NCBI RefSeq assembly: GCF_008831285.2
Contig: NC_045139.1
Coordinates: 28,437,206 to 28,501,205 of the forward strand
DNA from: Nymphaea colorata
Lineage: Eukaryota > Streptophyta > Magnoliopsida > Nymphaeales > Nymphaeaceae
DNA length: 64,000 nucleotides
Direction: 5' to 3'
Made by a program: the position numbers and the translations under genes. Every line of letters begins with the position of its first letter. Positions within the stretch are counted from its first letter, which is position 1. The notes below the pieces were generated by a model. That model was not told the DNA's origin, searched no databases, and saw only the letters and a list, made by a program, of their open reading frames with translations. Below, in pieces: positions 34,532 through 45,199 of the stretch.

Positions 34532-34860
34532 GGTTGTGGGTGCATCTCTGTTTCAAGAACCGAGTTGTTGGGACGTCTCGGTTTCAAGAAGCGGGTTGCG
34601 GGAGACGTCTCGGTTCAAGAAACGGGTTGTGAGAAGCATATCGGTTTCATGAACTGGTTGTAGGGGACATATCGGTTACATGAACTTGGGTTGTAGGAGG
34701 CGTCTCTGTTCAAGAACCGGGTTTGAGGGGAGGGGTGGTCTCGATTTCAAGAACCGGGTTGTGAGGGGGGATCTCGGTACCAAGAACCGGATTGTGGGAG
34801 GCGTCTCGTTTTCAAGAACCAAGTCTTAAGAGGCATCTCGGTTTCAAGAATCGGGTCGTG
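34532..34860 (+). repeat. Degenerate minisatellite, about 32-bp unit
   Basis: About ten imperfect units of 30-37 bp with core GTCTCGGTTTCAAGAACCGG preceded by GTTGTGGGAGGC. The open frames crossing it (34452-34663, 34792-34980) are products of the repeat. Confidence 0.8.
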
Positions 34861-35049
34861 TTTAGTAGTAAGACCATAACAACTTGTGGATGCCAACTGC
34901 CAAGTTATTCACTCCCTTTTGAGCAGGGTTTATCTCATTTTTGGCAAAACTCAGTTTTGGTGTCAACCAAACACTTTTGAAATAGCATTTTGGAAGAAAA
35001 ATGAGATTTTGCCTAAAAAAAATTAGTTTTAAGGTGACCTCGAAGGATG

Positions 35050-36264
35050 TCATGGCGGCGGTGGAGGCGCACAGGGAGCGTATGGGGGAATCGATGACGC
35101 AGTCGAAAACCAGAACCAGGAGGCAAAAGCTCAAATGCATGCATTCATGGTTGATCCACACGCCTTAGTGACGATGATCAAGGATATGCTTCAGTTGAGT
35201 CATGATTGGGGCTGCCTAGCACCGAAAGAACAGAGACGACAAGCTGGAGTCTTGTCGTCCTCGACCCCCTCCTTCTTTCCCTCCACCTCTACCTCTGTCA
35301 GGCGATGTGCCCGGTTCTAAGTTTCTAAGTTTCGTTGGTGGAAATAGAGGAACCGACGCAGAGGGTGGGCCACACTGGCCACACCGCCATCCACTTCAAT
35401 GGATCTGCTATCAGGTGCTGGTGATGCAGCATAGCATGGCAAACCAGGATGGGATGGGCTAGTCGATAACATGAAATCTCGTTTTGGACCTTTGGCGATT
35501 CTTAACTACAACGTCGAACTGTCCACAATCAAGCAGTGTTTAGTAACATGGTCAAAGGCACTTGTGGGAGCATTCCTAGGTGGCCTAAAGGAGGAAATAA
35601 GGATTGAGGTGCAGGCCAGATCCCACATACTTCCACATTGTTTTGAGATAGTACGAATGGTGGAAGAGAACAAAGGTGTCTCAACAGAAACAAGAGGCTG
35701 TGGGATATCGATCGAGCAACAAGAGCCTTGCTCACGTGTAGAGAATGTACCTCCACAAGTGAATGAAGCAAAACAGCATCCAACATCTCGACAAGTGATT
35801 AGGCGTCTCACACCTAAGCAGATTAAAGACAAAGACGTAGAGGGATCCAGAGCACATATAAAAATGCACATGTACTTTGTGGATGAAGAATAAAACTGCA
35901 CATGTACTTTGTGGATGAAGAAGATGAGCAACAAGCCGCTGCCCTAGAGGAATGTTGGGGGAGTCTTCAGCCAGCTTACCACCGAAAATTTCTCTCTACG
36001 GTCTAATGGGAGACGAAGTGCCCCAGTTAATGCTAGTTGAAGGATCCTTGAGAGGGCGCAGAGTCAGCATGCTGGTGGACAATCTAAGGCAGCTAAGGCC
36101 TTGAGTTGCACAATCGAGCAGCAGCCAACGTTCAATGTGGTGGGAGGCGGGAGCACACTGAAATGCAAAGACAAGTGTTCACTTGAACTATTCACCTTGG
36201 CCATGGCGGGAGCCGATTTGGTACTAGGAATCCAATGGCTACGCAGCCTAGGCGAAGTGGTGTG
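35050..36264 (+). pseudogene. Ty3/gypsy gag-protease fragment 1
   Basis: Degenerate gypsy gag, recognisable from an N-terminal coiled region (MAAVEAHRERMGESMTQ) and a retrotransposon gag core (SRFGPLAILNYNVELSTIKQ; GAFLGGLKEEIRIEVQA). A protease-like region follows (YGLMGDEVPQ, STLKCKDKCSLELFTLAMAG, LGIQWLRSLGEV), with several frame changes and stops. The match stops at the start of the LTR at 36265. RT, RNase H and integrase are absent, and no 5' LTR or primer site is seen before 35050. Confidence 0.8.
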
Positions 36265-36579
36265 TGTTAGGCGTTGAACTAACACTATCTTACGTTCACT
36301 GTTTTAAGTTTTCTGTTTTGTTCTATTTCAGCACTCACAGGAGTTCACGGGTCGGGTCAGCAGTTAGGCCTTGTAATAAGCCCCATCCACTCGCTTGATA
36401 CGCATGTATATAAATCTCTCTAGGGGAATTAAAACCCTAAGAGTTGTATATAAATCTCTCTAGGGGAATTAAAACCCTAAGAGTTAATGGAAAGGATTTG
36501 AAGCTGGACTTCACACTTATCTGTGTGTGTGTGTTAGACAAACTAGAGCGCAAGGGTCGATAGCTATTGAGAGCTATCA
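36265..36579 (+). repeat. Ty3/gypsy LTR with a duplicated TATA segment
   Basis: Begins TGTTAGGCG, ends GAGAGCTATCA, and is followed at once by TGGTATCGGAGCTC, a primer-site-like match to initiator tRNA-Met. A 40-bp unit starting TGTATATAAATCTCTC is perfectly duplicated in tandem (36405-36444 and 36445-36484), giving two TATA boxes 40 bp apart. It lies between two gag-protease fragments of the same family. Confidence 0.75.
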
Positions 36580-37850
36580 TGGTATCGGAGCTCAGCAGCA
36601 TGGCGGAGAGGATCTCTGCACGGGAAGCGATGGCAGCGGTGGAGCACCACCAGAACCAAATGGAAGCGGCGATAGGAGGATTGGAAGGACAGATGCACTT
36701 GATGGACCAACGCCTGGATGGACTAGAAGCACGCCTAGAGACGCTATCACTGAGCAGCAAACCATGGCGACTCTGATTCAGGATTCAAAGATGGAGTTTC
36801 CAAGGTTCACCGGAGATGACCCCGTCAGGTTTTTTTGCTTGCAACAATACTTTGAATGCCAAGGGATCGAGGGAGAACGGAGGGTGAATCAGGCGGCCGT
36901 TTCTTCGAAGGAGCGGCAATTCGTTGGTATCATTGGCTACTCGCTCATCAGGGCAAACGGGAAACTCTCGTTAGAGATCACCTCACGATTTGGGCCCGCA
37001 GCCTACCTCGACTACAATGTGGAACTCTCGAGGATTAGGCAAAATGGCACGGTGGTAGAGTATTAGGAACAGTTTGAAGGACTTACGACGTGGCTGGACC
37101 CTAGAGGCCCTTATTGGGGCATTTGTTGGAGGTCTCAAGGATGAACTAAGAATCGAAGTACAGGCAACGAAACCCCAGACGTTGTCAGAAGGCTTCGAGA
37201 CAGCCTTCACAGTAGAAGAGAAGTATCGTCGTTTGCACACCTCTGGCAAGAACCTGTCAAGATGCTAGAATCTTCCAACAAGGACCGATGAAGACAGGAA
37301 CTTCCTCTTTTGTAGTACCAGTAGCCAAGACAGGCAACCTACCTCGGCAGACTGTGAGACACCTAACCCCCGAAGAAATAAGGGAAAAACGACACCAAGG
37401 CATCTGTTTTCACTGTGATCACCATGGGCGCCAGGGCATAACTGCCGACGACTACATATGTATTTGTTCGAGGAAGGGGAGGATCCTCCGGACGACAAAG
37501 AAGAATCTCCCACTGTCAAAGACGCCAGAGCCCAGGCAGAGGAGACGCCACCAGAGATTTCACTGCATGCGCTCATAGGGGATGAGGTTCCCCAATCGAT
37601 GAGGATTGAAGAGCGACTGAAGGGTCAGTGTTTTGATCGACACCGGATCAACGCAAAACTTCATTTACGAAAAATCTGCCTGCTTGTTGCGGTGCAGGGT
37701 GGAGACGTCTTCAATGTGGTGGTAGGGGACGACAGTACCCTCAAATGCAAGGGTAAATGCCATCATGTAGTACTTGAAATACAGGGCCATAGCTTTCATG
37801 TCCAACTTTACACACTCGTTATGGCTGGTTCTGTTTATCGTTAAAAGAGG
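36580..37850 (+). pseudogene. Ty3/gypsy gag-protease fragment 2
   Basis: Second copy of the same gypsy family, starting directly after the LTR. It has an N-terminal coiled region (MVSELSSMAERISAREAM and following), a gag core (KMEFPRFTGDDPVRFFCLQQ; SRFGPAAYLDYNVELSRIRQ), a TAG near 37063, a further gag part (GAFVGGLKDELRIEVQA), a damaged zinc-knuckle region (CFHCDHHG near 37408, with GHNC in another frame) and a protease-like part (HALIGDEVPQ, STLKCKGKCHHVVLEIQGHS) ending at VMAGS. Pol beyond the protease is missing. Confidence 0.82.
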
Positions 37851-38920
37851 GAGGCGCCTTCTCCAACCACACCCTCAATGCGAAACGAGCCACCTGAGGG
37901 ACGCTAAGGATTATAATAGAAGTGTCGCTGCTTATAGAAACTCCCTATGGCTATCAGGCATGGATAGGTTTGTGCATGGGTTGATGAATGCTTTGTTAAT
38001 TGTCGAGAAGGCAAAGGAGGATGTTCACACTATGGGGTTTAGAAAGGTCACTTGTATCCGACCAACTAACCAGTGTTTATGGAATTGATATATATGTGCC
38101 AATGTTAAGGTGGTGCAAGGCTGCAGGCGGCCTAATGAGTGGGAGTCCTACGGAAGCATCTCTTGATGTTGGCAAATTAATAGTGAGAGTTGCAGATGAA
38201 AAACATGCGGAGTCTTTTTTCTTGGAAGGAGGTGAAATTGTGATTGCCTTTCCATTCACAGTGTAGAGTGTCTACAAGTGAGTTCAAAAAAAGCGTGGTG
38301 GGTCGACTATTAGATGAGCAAGAACAAGCAAAGTGAATTGGTGCACTACTCCTTGTAGGCATACAGGGAACTGCAGTTAGATGCCTTGCGACTATGGCAG
38401 TTCATAGGATTGCTGAGTTAGTACATCCAGCAAAAACTAGGGGAGTCTGTTTCATTGAGGGCAGGAATGGAGCAGCAAGGTTGGAGAAGATGGGTAAATC
38501 AACAGCTTGTCAGAGTCCATCTTATCGTAGCATAGAACTATGCTCGTTCCAATGGGGCAGACTGAACTCTCTAAAGATGCTACAATTAGTTATCTTTTTT
38601 TTTCTAAAACCTGCTTGTGGGTAGAGAAAAAGACAGAGAGTCGCATCCCTGTTAGTACTGTTGCATCAATATAGCCCAAGCTTTTAGGGAAGGTTGCACC
38701 TGAAGATCTTTGCAGCTGTCATGGTTGCTTGAACAGGGTATTAATAGGCGTTGTTGATCCAGCTACTGAAAGGGAGACAGAGGTGTCAACTGCAAGAATG
38801 ATCCAACCAGAATTGGAGAGGGGTCATGTAGGTGACCGGATGGTTACAAGCATTGTATCTGTAGGAAGGGGAACGAGACTGAAGCCTTTTAATAAATTCG
38901 AAAAGAAATGGTGCATTCTC
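37851..38920 (+). other. Unidentified coding-like remnant
   Basis: The sequence no longer follows gypsy pol. Open stretches include DYNRSVAAYRNSLWLSGMDR (near 37910), YGIDIYVPMLRWCKAAGGLM and GSPTEASLDVGKLIVRVADE (38000-38266), and MAVHRIAELVHPAKTRGVCF (38394-38460). They read like real protein but are broken by frame changes, and I cannot name the family. It could be a captured host gene fragment or part of another element. Confidence 0.3.
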
Positions 38921-39382
38921 TGTGATAGGATCACATGTTCCCAGGAGTACTAAGCAGGTAGAGGCGCATATGTCACAATTCAGGCACTTAAATGAGTTCT
39001 ATACTTTCCATATACGACAGCATGGAATTCAAGGGATGTCAGACAAACATAGAATTTTTTTTTTCTCCAAAGTTTATGCAGAAACAGAACCTCAAAGCTA
39101 TGACCAAGCCAAGTTGATGATCGATGGTGCAAGGCAATAAAGGAGGAACTAAATGCATTGGAGAAGAATAATACATGGGAGCTAGTGAGATTTCCACAAA
39201 ACAATCAACCTATAGGGTGTTGCTGGACCTACAAAATAAAGTACACTAGCAAGGTGGAGGTAGGGCGCTGTGAGGCCAGACTTGTAACTAAAGCATACAC
39301 TCAAATTCTTGAAATAGACTACCACGAAACTTTTGCTCCAGTAGCACAACTCTGCTACGATGTGAAATTTGCACAAGCTTGA
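38921..39382 (+). pseudogene. Degenerate copia RT N-terminal fragment
   Basis: The readable part is ALEKNNTWELVRFPQNNQPI, WTYKIKYTSK and RLVTKAYTQ...DYHETFAPVAQL (39131-39360), the start of a copia reverse transcriptase. A stop at 39138 and frame changes separate it from a preceding EPQSYDQAK stretch. It ends before the VKNAFL region. No LTRs are assigned to it. Confidence 0.75.
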
Positions 39383-40120
39383 AAGAAAATAGAAGATGAG
39401 AGGCGAAGAGCAAATGCAACTCGATAATTATTATTCACTTTTGCTGATAATTTATAGTACATCGTTATACACGGTTTACATGGTTTTGGATTTTTGGTTT
39501 ACTATACAAATATGCGGAAATAGTTGTACATGAAAAACGATATAGGGACGACACACACAATGGAGCGTTGTGAAAAATACACAACTCCTGTCTCGGCAGC
39601 CAGGAAGAACGGTCTTCGTCTCCTATACAAAGGAACTAGTTGCGTTTCTCCGGGCAATTATATTTCCCGCGAGAAGAATAATGTGATTTTGTTACTACTT
39701 AATGACTACCATTCAAGCAAGCAAATTGCGGAGCCTTCATATCAATATAATTATTTTATTGTGGTCAAACTTATTTTGCTACCAACGTGATATTTAAGAA
39801 TGTAAAGGACTCACGGTCCTTTGTTCTCCACAAAAATTACCCTCAAATCGCCATGACCTAATAATAATCATAATTAATAATATAATATGGTGGGGCGGAG
39901 AGGTGCCAATGTGGACCACGTTTCTCTGCTGCTAGAGTCGTGGAAGGAAGAAAATCCTCCGGCGCAGACTGTCGCTAGCGACGCTACTCTTGCCAATCGA
40001 GCGACGGCATTGACGCCGGACGCGCCTAACTTCAGACAGGAGATCTGATGTATGGCCAATAACTCGAAGGCCTTCTTTCTCTCACTCCCCCTCACTCTCC
40101 GCGAGTACGCAGTTGCCGAT
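39383..40120. other. Upstream region of the DUF3110 gene
   Basis: AT-rich until about 39890, then GC-rich up to the start codon, consistent with promoter followed by 5' untranslated region. No TATA box stands out clearly. The reading frame of exon 1 is open back to an upstream ATG at 40052. Confidence 0.35.
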
Positions 40121-41145
40121 ATGGACTCCCTGTCTTCCTCTGTATCTGCTTCCTCGTGGACACCGGTGAACCTCAAGGCGAAAGCCCTTCCCAGCACGGT
40201 CGGCCACTTAGATGTAGTCCGACGCTGGGAGAGACACCAGTTTCTTCTCCCAAGACTCTCCGCCTCCTCCTCTTCCTCTTTGTCATCGTTTGCTTATGCT
40301 CCTGGACGAAGGCGTAGGCGAAGAGGTGCCATCTTAGTCATCCACAACTCTTCCGCCTCAGGGCAGCAAGGGGGCGATCAGGACGAGGAAAGAAGGGAGG
40401 CGGAGGAGGTGGAGGAAGCTCTTAATTTGGACGTAGGGATCCCCAGCACCTCCAATGACTTCGTCAAGCGCGTCTCATCTCGTGCTTACGGCATGCGGCG
40501 CCAGCTAGAACAGACAATCCATTCCAGCAGTTATGACGGTACCCATTCTCCTTCTCTCCTCTTCCATATCCCATGCACCTCTTTTCATGGTTATCGACTG
40601 GGCTAATTGCGTCACATTGCTCTTCGACTCTTTCTCTCAACCCCTGGTTTTCCCCTGCTTTTCAGTTTTAGACGCCAACCCATGGAAGGAGATGTCGAAG
40701 CCTGTTTACGTCCTGACACAAAGAGAGAATCAGCTCTGGACGATGAAGACGCGCAGAAGCCGCAGGTTCGCGTCCATTGCTTTATCATCGAAATTTTTTT
40801 ATCTAATCCTGAACCAGAGGAGAAAGGGGAAGAGAGGGAAAAATGACATTTCTTGGCCTGTGGTTTCTTACGACGTTTTCTTCGGTTTGATCAGTGAAGT
40901 GGAAAGAGAACTCGGGCTTTTGTTCTCAAAAGGAGGAAGGTGGAGAGGAGGAGGAGGAGGAGGTAACTCTACCAAACAATCGGCATCAGGGACCAAATTC
41001 AGGATGCTTGTCGAGGATGTTAGAGAGGGAGTACTTGTGAGTATTTCTCAGTCCGACGGGTGACACCGACGATAAACTGGTAGGATGGTGGACCTGTGCG
41101 GGAGTAGTTCTCTGTTAGAATTTTTCCAATAAATAAATATATATG

Positions 41146-41178
<33 letters not shown>

Positions 41179-42367
41179 CTATGTATGTATCCAATAACAT
41201 CTCTTGTAACGAACTTGATGAAGTTAGAAGCTTGAGATGATGATTGACAAGAACACGGTAAGAATGCGCACGCTTATTAGCGAAAGCTATCCATCAAATC
41301 GGTAGATCGTAGCAATTGAAGGGTGCATCTCCGTTAATGGTCATTCCTGATCTGCAGTTTTCGTCTGGAAGGATTTGGGAGAATTGCGGCGTAGTCGCAT
41401 GCAGCTTGTAGTTCGTTTCGTTCTTTTACTGGAGAGTGGAGGGCCTTTATGGACCTCTGCCTATCCTTTTCTACCATTTCGCCACTTCACCTTTTGGGAG
41501 TTTAAGGGTGGTAGATATCCACCGCTACTCCTATATCCCTTTCTAGCTCACTCGAATTTCCTTGACTAGATTTATGCCGATAGGATTTAGGTAGGAAGAG
41601 CACAGCAGGGTTATTACGAATTTGTTGCCTTTCAGGCGACGGTGACACCTCAGGAACAAAGACGATTGCATGAGGAATTCACCCTTTGCCTTTTCTCCAG
41701 ATCCCAATGGGATTCACTAGCCACACGTGGTTTCTTGGTCGTACAGAGCTCTGTGGAAACATGAAGTGTTCAATCTAACATTCGGAAGTCTTTCCCCCGA
41801 TAAGTACCGCCACTGTTGCATTGACGGTCATGTAAAGGTTTCTGGATGTTACCAATTTCCAACAAAAAAACGTGCCATGATGATCTTGCGGCCAGCTCCT
41901 GGATTGGCTATGCCAAGGCGACGACCTAACATGAACATCAAATGCTTTGCCGCTGTGTAGGATCGTTTCGACTTTAATTCCATTATGATTAATGGAAGGC
42001 TTTTGCTTATGAAATCACTTTGCGTAACAACCTCAGGTATTCGAAGACGAACAGGATGCTACCAGATACTGTGACCTACTTCAAGGTGGTGGTGAAGGTT
42101 GCGAGGGTGTTGCAGAACTTGAAGCTTCATCTGTAAGTTTTGTACCAAATTGTTGTTTGTCGCAGCAATAGCACGAGACGAGAGATCTGTTTCCATGTTT
42201 TACTCATCTGCTTGTGTCAACTATGGCAGGTGTTTGACCTTTGCAGGAAGATGAGGGCCCTCGCCGTCCTGTTTCGCCGGGGAAGGACACCTCCCCTGCC
42301 TGACAATCTAAAACTCAACTTGAAGGCTAGAAAAAGGTCGTTGGAAGATAATGAAGAATTGAATTGA
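40121..42367 (+). CDS. Plastid-type DUF3110 domain protein, intact five-exon gene
   Basis: Predicted 297 aa. Exons 40121-40538, 40666-40765, 40895-41036, 42037-42132 and 42230-42367 join in phase at GT-AG borders and end at TGA 42365-42367. The first 80 or so residues are Ser/Ala/Arg-rich and poor in acids (MDSLSSSVSASSWTPVNLKA, then RRRRRR), as in a chloroplast transit peptide. An acidic linker (DEERREAEEVEEAL) follows. The conserved part has KPVYVLTQRENQLWTMKTRR, SEVERELGLLFSKGG, MLVEDVREGVLVFEDEQDAT and VFDLCRKMRALAVLFRRGRT. The VFEDE-DATRY wording fits DUF3110, known from cyanobacteria and plastid-targeted plant proteins; its molecular function is unknown to me. An in-frame ATG at 40052 would add 23 residues. 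I prefer 40121 because it gives the more typical transit peptide. Confidence 0.87.
41139..41180. repeat. (TA)n-rich tract in DUF3110 intron 3
   Basis: ATGTATATAT-type repeats inside the longest intron (41037-42036). Confidence 0.8.
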
Positions 42368-44409
42368 AGCTTCATTGTTTGGTACTGTAATTGTTTTCCT
42401 GTTCGAAGTTGTGTTCGTCTATTTTCTTTTTTTATATTGTAGAGGTAGGGGTTCTAAGAGATCAGTCCAGCCATCAGTGACAATAAAATGGGAAAACATA
42501 TTATAAAGAGGGGAGAAGACAAGGCCTCTTCCCTCTAAGGAGGTAATTGCAGAAAGATACAAGAGAAAAATAAGCAGGAATATATAAAAAAATGACGGAG
42601 AACCACAAACTTCCTTGGCAGGTAGTGAAGAAGAGCGGTTGATGATTCTTGTATTAGATACCAAGCAGCGCAGAGGGAAAGACCGTAGCCGTGGAGGTGG
42701 AAAGCAGAGAACTGCTGCGGCAGCAGATCTTGTGTAAATTCCTTATAAGGATTTGTGTTCTTACGTAAAGCTTGGCGGATCAAGCTGGCAGTTGTTTGGT
42801 TTTGATTTTTAACATCTTGAATCTATCCAAGAGTTACGGGAACCTCTTGCCATCGTGAAGGGAGTTCATTTCAATTTATGCTTTGTGAACTAGGGACGAT
42901 GCCCAGACTTGGTCTGGCTGCGGAAAGAAATGATGTCTAGTTGGATGTTCTGAACGTGTTTGATAATAATCTCTCAAAGCCTAATGAGTAAGAGACACTT
43001 ATTTACAACAAAATTAACCATGAAGAGGGACCCGGTGGTCACCACCATGGGAGTCTTTTAATTGGTCGTTAGTATACTCTCATCAGTATATTTACAACTC
43101 TGGTAAAAATTAAATATATGATCCATTCTGCTAGGTGAGTCCATTAAGGAATGATCTAGTCCCAACTCGGGGGGTTCTCATTTTGCATCCTGGCATCCAA
43201 CCGCTGAAAAGCTTTATTTGGATGTTTCCTGATGGTGCTATGAAGCCATAGCTCCTATCTGTAATATATAAAATTTCACCATATGGTTTGCCTAACGGCC
43301 GCATTCAACAACTGCATCCTTTCTTTTTCTTTTGTTACTTGTTTTGCTTGTCAGGTTACTTGACAGCTTCTGTGTTTAGTCTGCTCAATTATGCAACTTG
43401 ACATGCGTTGTACTGCCCTTCAGTTGAGGAGTGCCCTTCAGTCGAGGAGTGTCCTGCTTCCTACCCACTTTCTACCCACGTTTCAAAGTAGACCTGAACC
43501 CCGGGACCCGGGAGCAAGGGGGCGGTATCCACCTCTCCTCAAATGGCCAAGCAACCTGACACGACGAGCACTAATTGCAAGAAAGGTTATCATCATTCCA
43601 CTCAGATGCGATTGCTTGCCAGCAACAAGGTATCCTTGGTTACTGCTAGAACATGCAAACAAGAAATAGAGCTTGGTGATTTGCACGAGTCAGTCACAGG
43701 ACATACACACATGGAGCACGAAGGAGCGTCCTATTAAACCCTATCCATAGTCATGGCTGCCCAGCCATCAAACAGTGTCTAACGGAAAATAACAATGAAA
43801 ACGATACACGAGTTCATAAACTGATGCTCGACAACGTGTAACAAAATGAAATCTTTCTCCAACCATCATCCCTTGGAAATCATCATTGATAACTTCCTCA
43901 ATCGTTAGAAACCTAGCGAACACGGCACAAGCGAGCGGTTTCAGCTAATCAAGAAAGCAAAGCACATTTCAGGCAAGAATCATATGATCAACGCCATGCC
44001 TGAAAGTCTGAAATCATATGAAAAACAAAAAAGGTAACTCCCATGCCTGAAAGTCGTACCTTACCAAGGCCAGATCAACGCCATGAAGCTGCCAGAAAGA
44101 GTAACAATTAACGACGACCAAGGAAAGACTAAGTAGGACTAAAAAGGTAAATGTGTTGAATCAAATTCTGACCCACGAATTGAATTTTGTGACAGTTCAA
44201 ATTTTGATAAATTTAAAACAATCTAAAATTACTGATCTGAATTCTTACAAAATTTTTCAGCCATGAATCGCGCGAGTGGTTTAGGCGTCGATGCTCTCCC
44301 CCATCGCCCAATGGCTCGCCCCCTCTCGCCTGCGCTGGGTTACCGTCGGGCGGCGCCGAAGCAATCCGGCGACAGTGGAGGGCACCACCTCTTCCCTGTC
44401 AATGCCATA

Positions 44410-44441
<32 letters not shown>

Positions 44442-45199
44442 GGAAAAGGAGTCCAGGGTCGTCCGGTCAAAAAAGATCGGACAGCAGTCTCCATGATGCA
44501 GGGTCATGGTTCAATCTCTCTCTCTCTCTCGTACACCCACACTATTACTATTATTCTGCATTTGCACAGTCATCGTTCAATTTCCCCGTTCCTCTTTCTG
44601 ATACACACAGACACTATTACTAAATTCGCATCTTATGGGATGTTTCGGAAGAGACGAGCGCGTGCGTGTGAAGAAGTGAAATTTTGAAAAGGCAAGAGAT
44701 GGAAAAGGAGCAGTCTTGTCTGGTTGACATTAAATTAGGTGCTATCGCAGTTTTGACGATAATTTTTTGTTTGCCAAAACCAAAAGACGACTTTCTTCTG
44801 TGAACTCTTCGAGTCTTGGTAACTCCTTGTCACTATTTTGGTTCTCCCTCGTCCTTTCTCTCTCCCCTCTTCGTGGCTTGGCTTCTGAGTCGTAACCCAA
44901 ACCCTGCAGTCGTAACAGCACTCGGCCACAGGTCGTCGCCCCCTTTCCCTTCTTCCAAGTACTTTATCTCTAACCGTCTAAAAGGAGGCTGCTGATTTGG
45001 AGATCCAGTCGACGATTTCTCCTGGGACGTTCCGGAAACGAAGCGAATAGCTTTTGATCCACATATCCGAACAGAGTCCGATCGTAACCAGCGGCAGGGA
45101 GGGAGTTCCGGTTTTATAGCCCCGACAACCGAAGAAAACGAAAAACAAAAAAACGACGAAGGGGAGCCGGAAGGCAATTGAAGTGAACGGATCGCAAGG
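42368..45199. other. Intergenic region and VIK 5' flank
   Basis: No gene recognised. Present are a 21-bp near-perfect tandem (GCCCTTCAGT-GAGGAGT) near 43415-43453, an A-tract of about 26 bases near 44418-44441, and (CT)n runs near 44514-44532 that would lie in the promoter or 5' untranslated region of VIK. The 77-codon frame at 44263-44496 depends on the A-tract (a poly-Lys run) and is not credible as a gene. Confidence 0.45.

Noticed and set aside
34532-34860. Regular repeat array considered as a CRISPR array
   Set aside because: Plant nuclear context, diverged contiguous units without unique spacers, no cas genes; it is a minisatellite.
44263-44496. 77-codon frame ending near a poly-A run, considered as a retroposed gene
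   Set aside because: The coding sense depends on a GC-rich stretch plus A-tract; no homology or target duplication was recognised.
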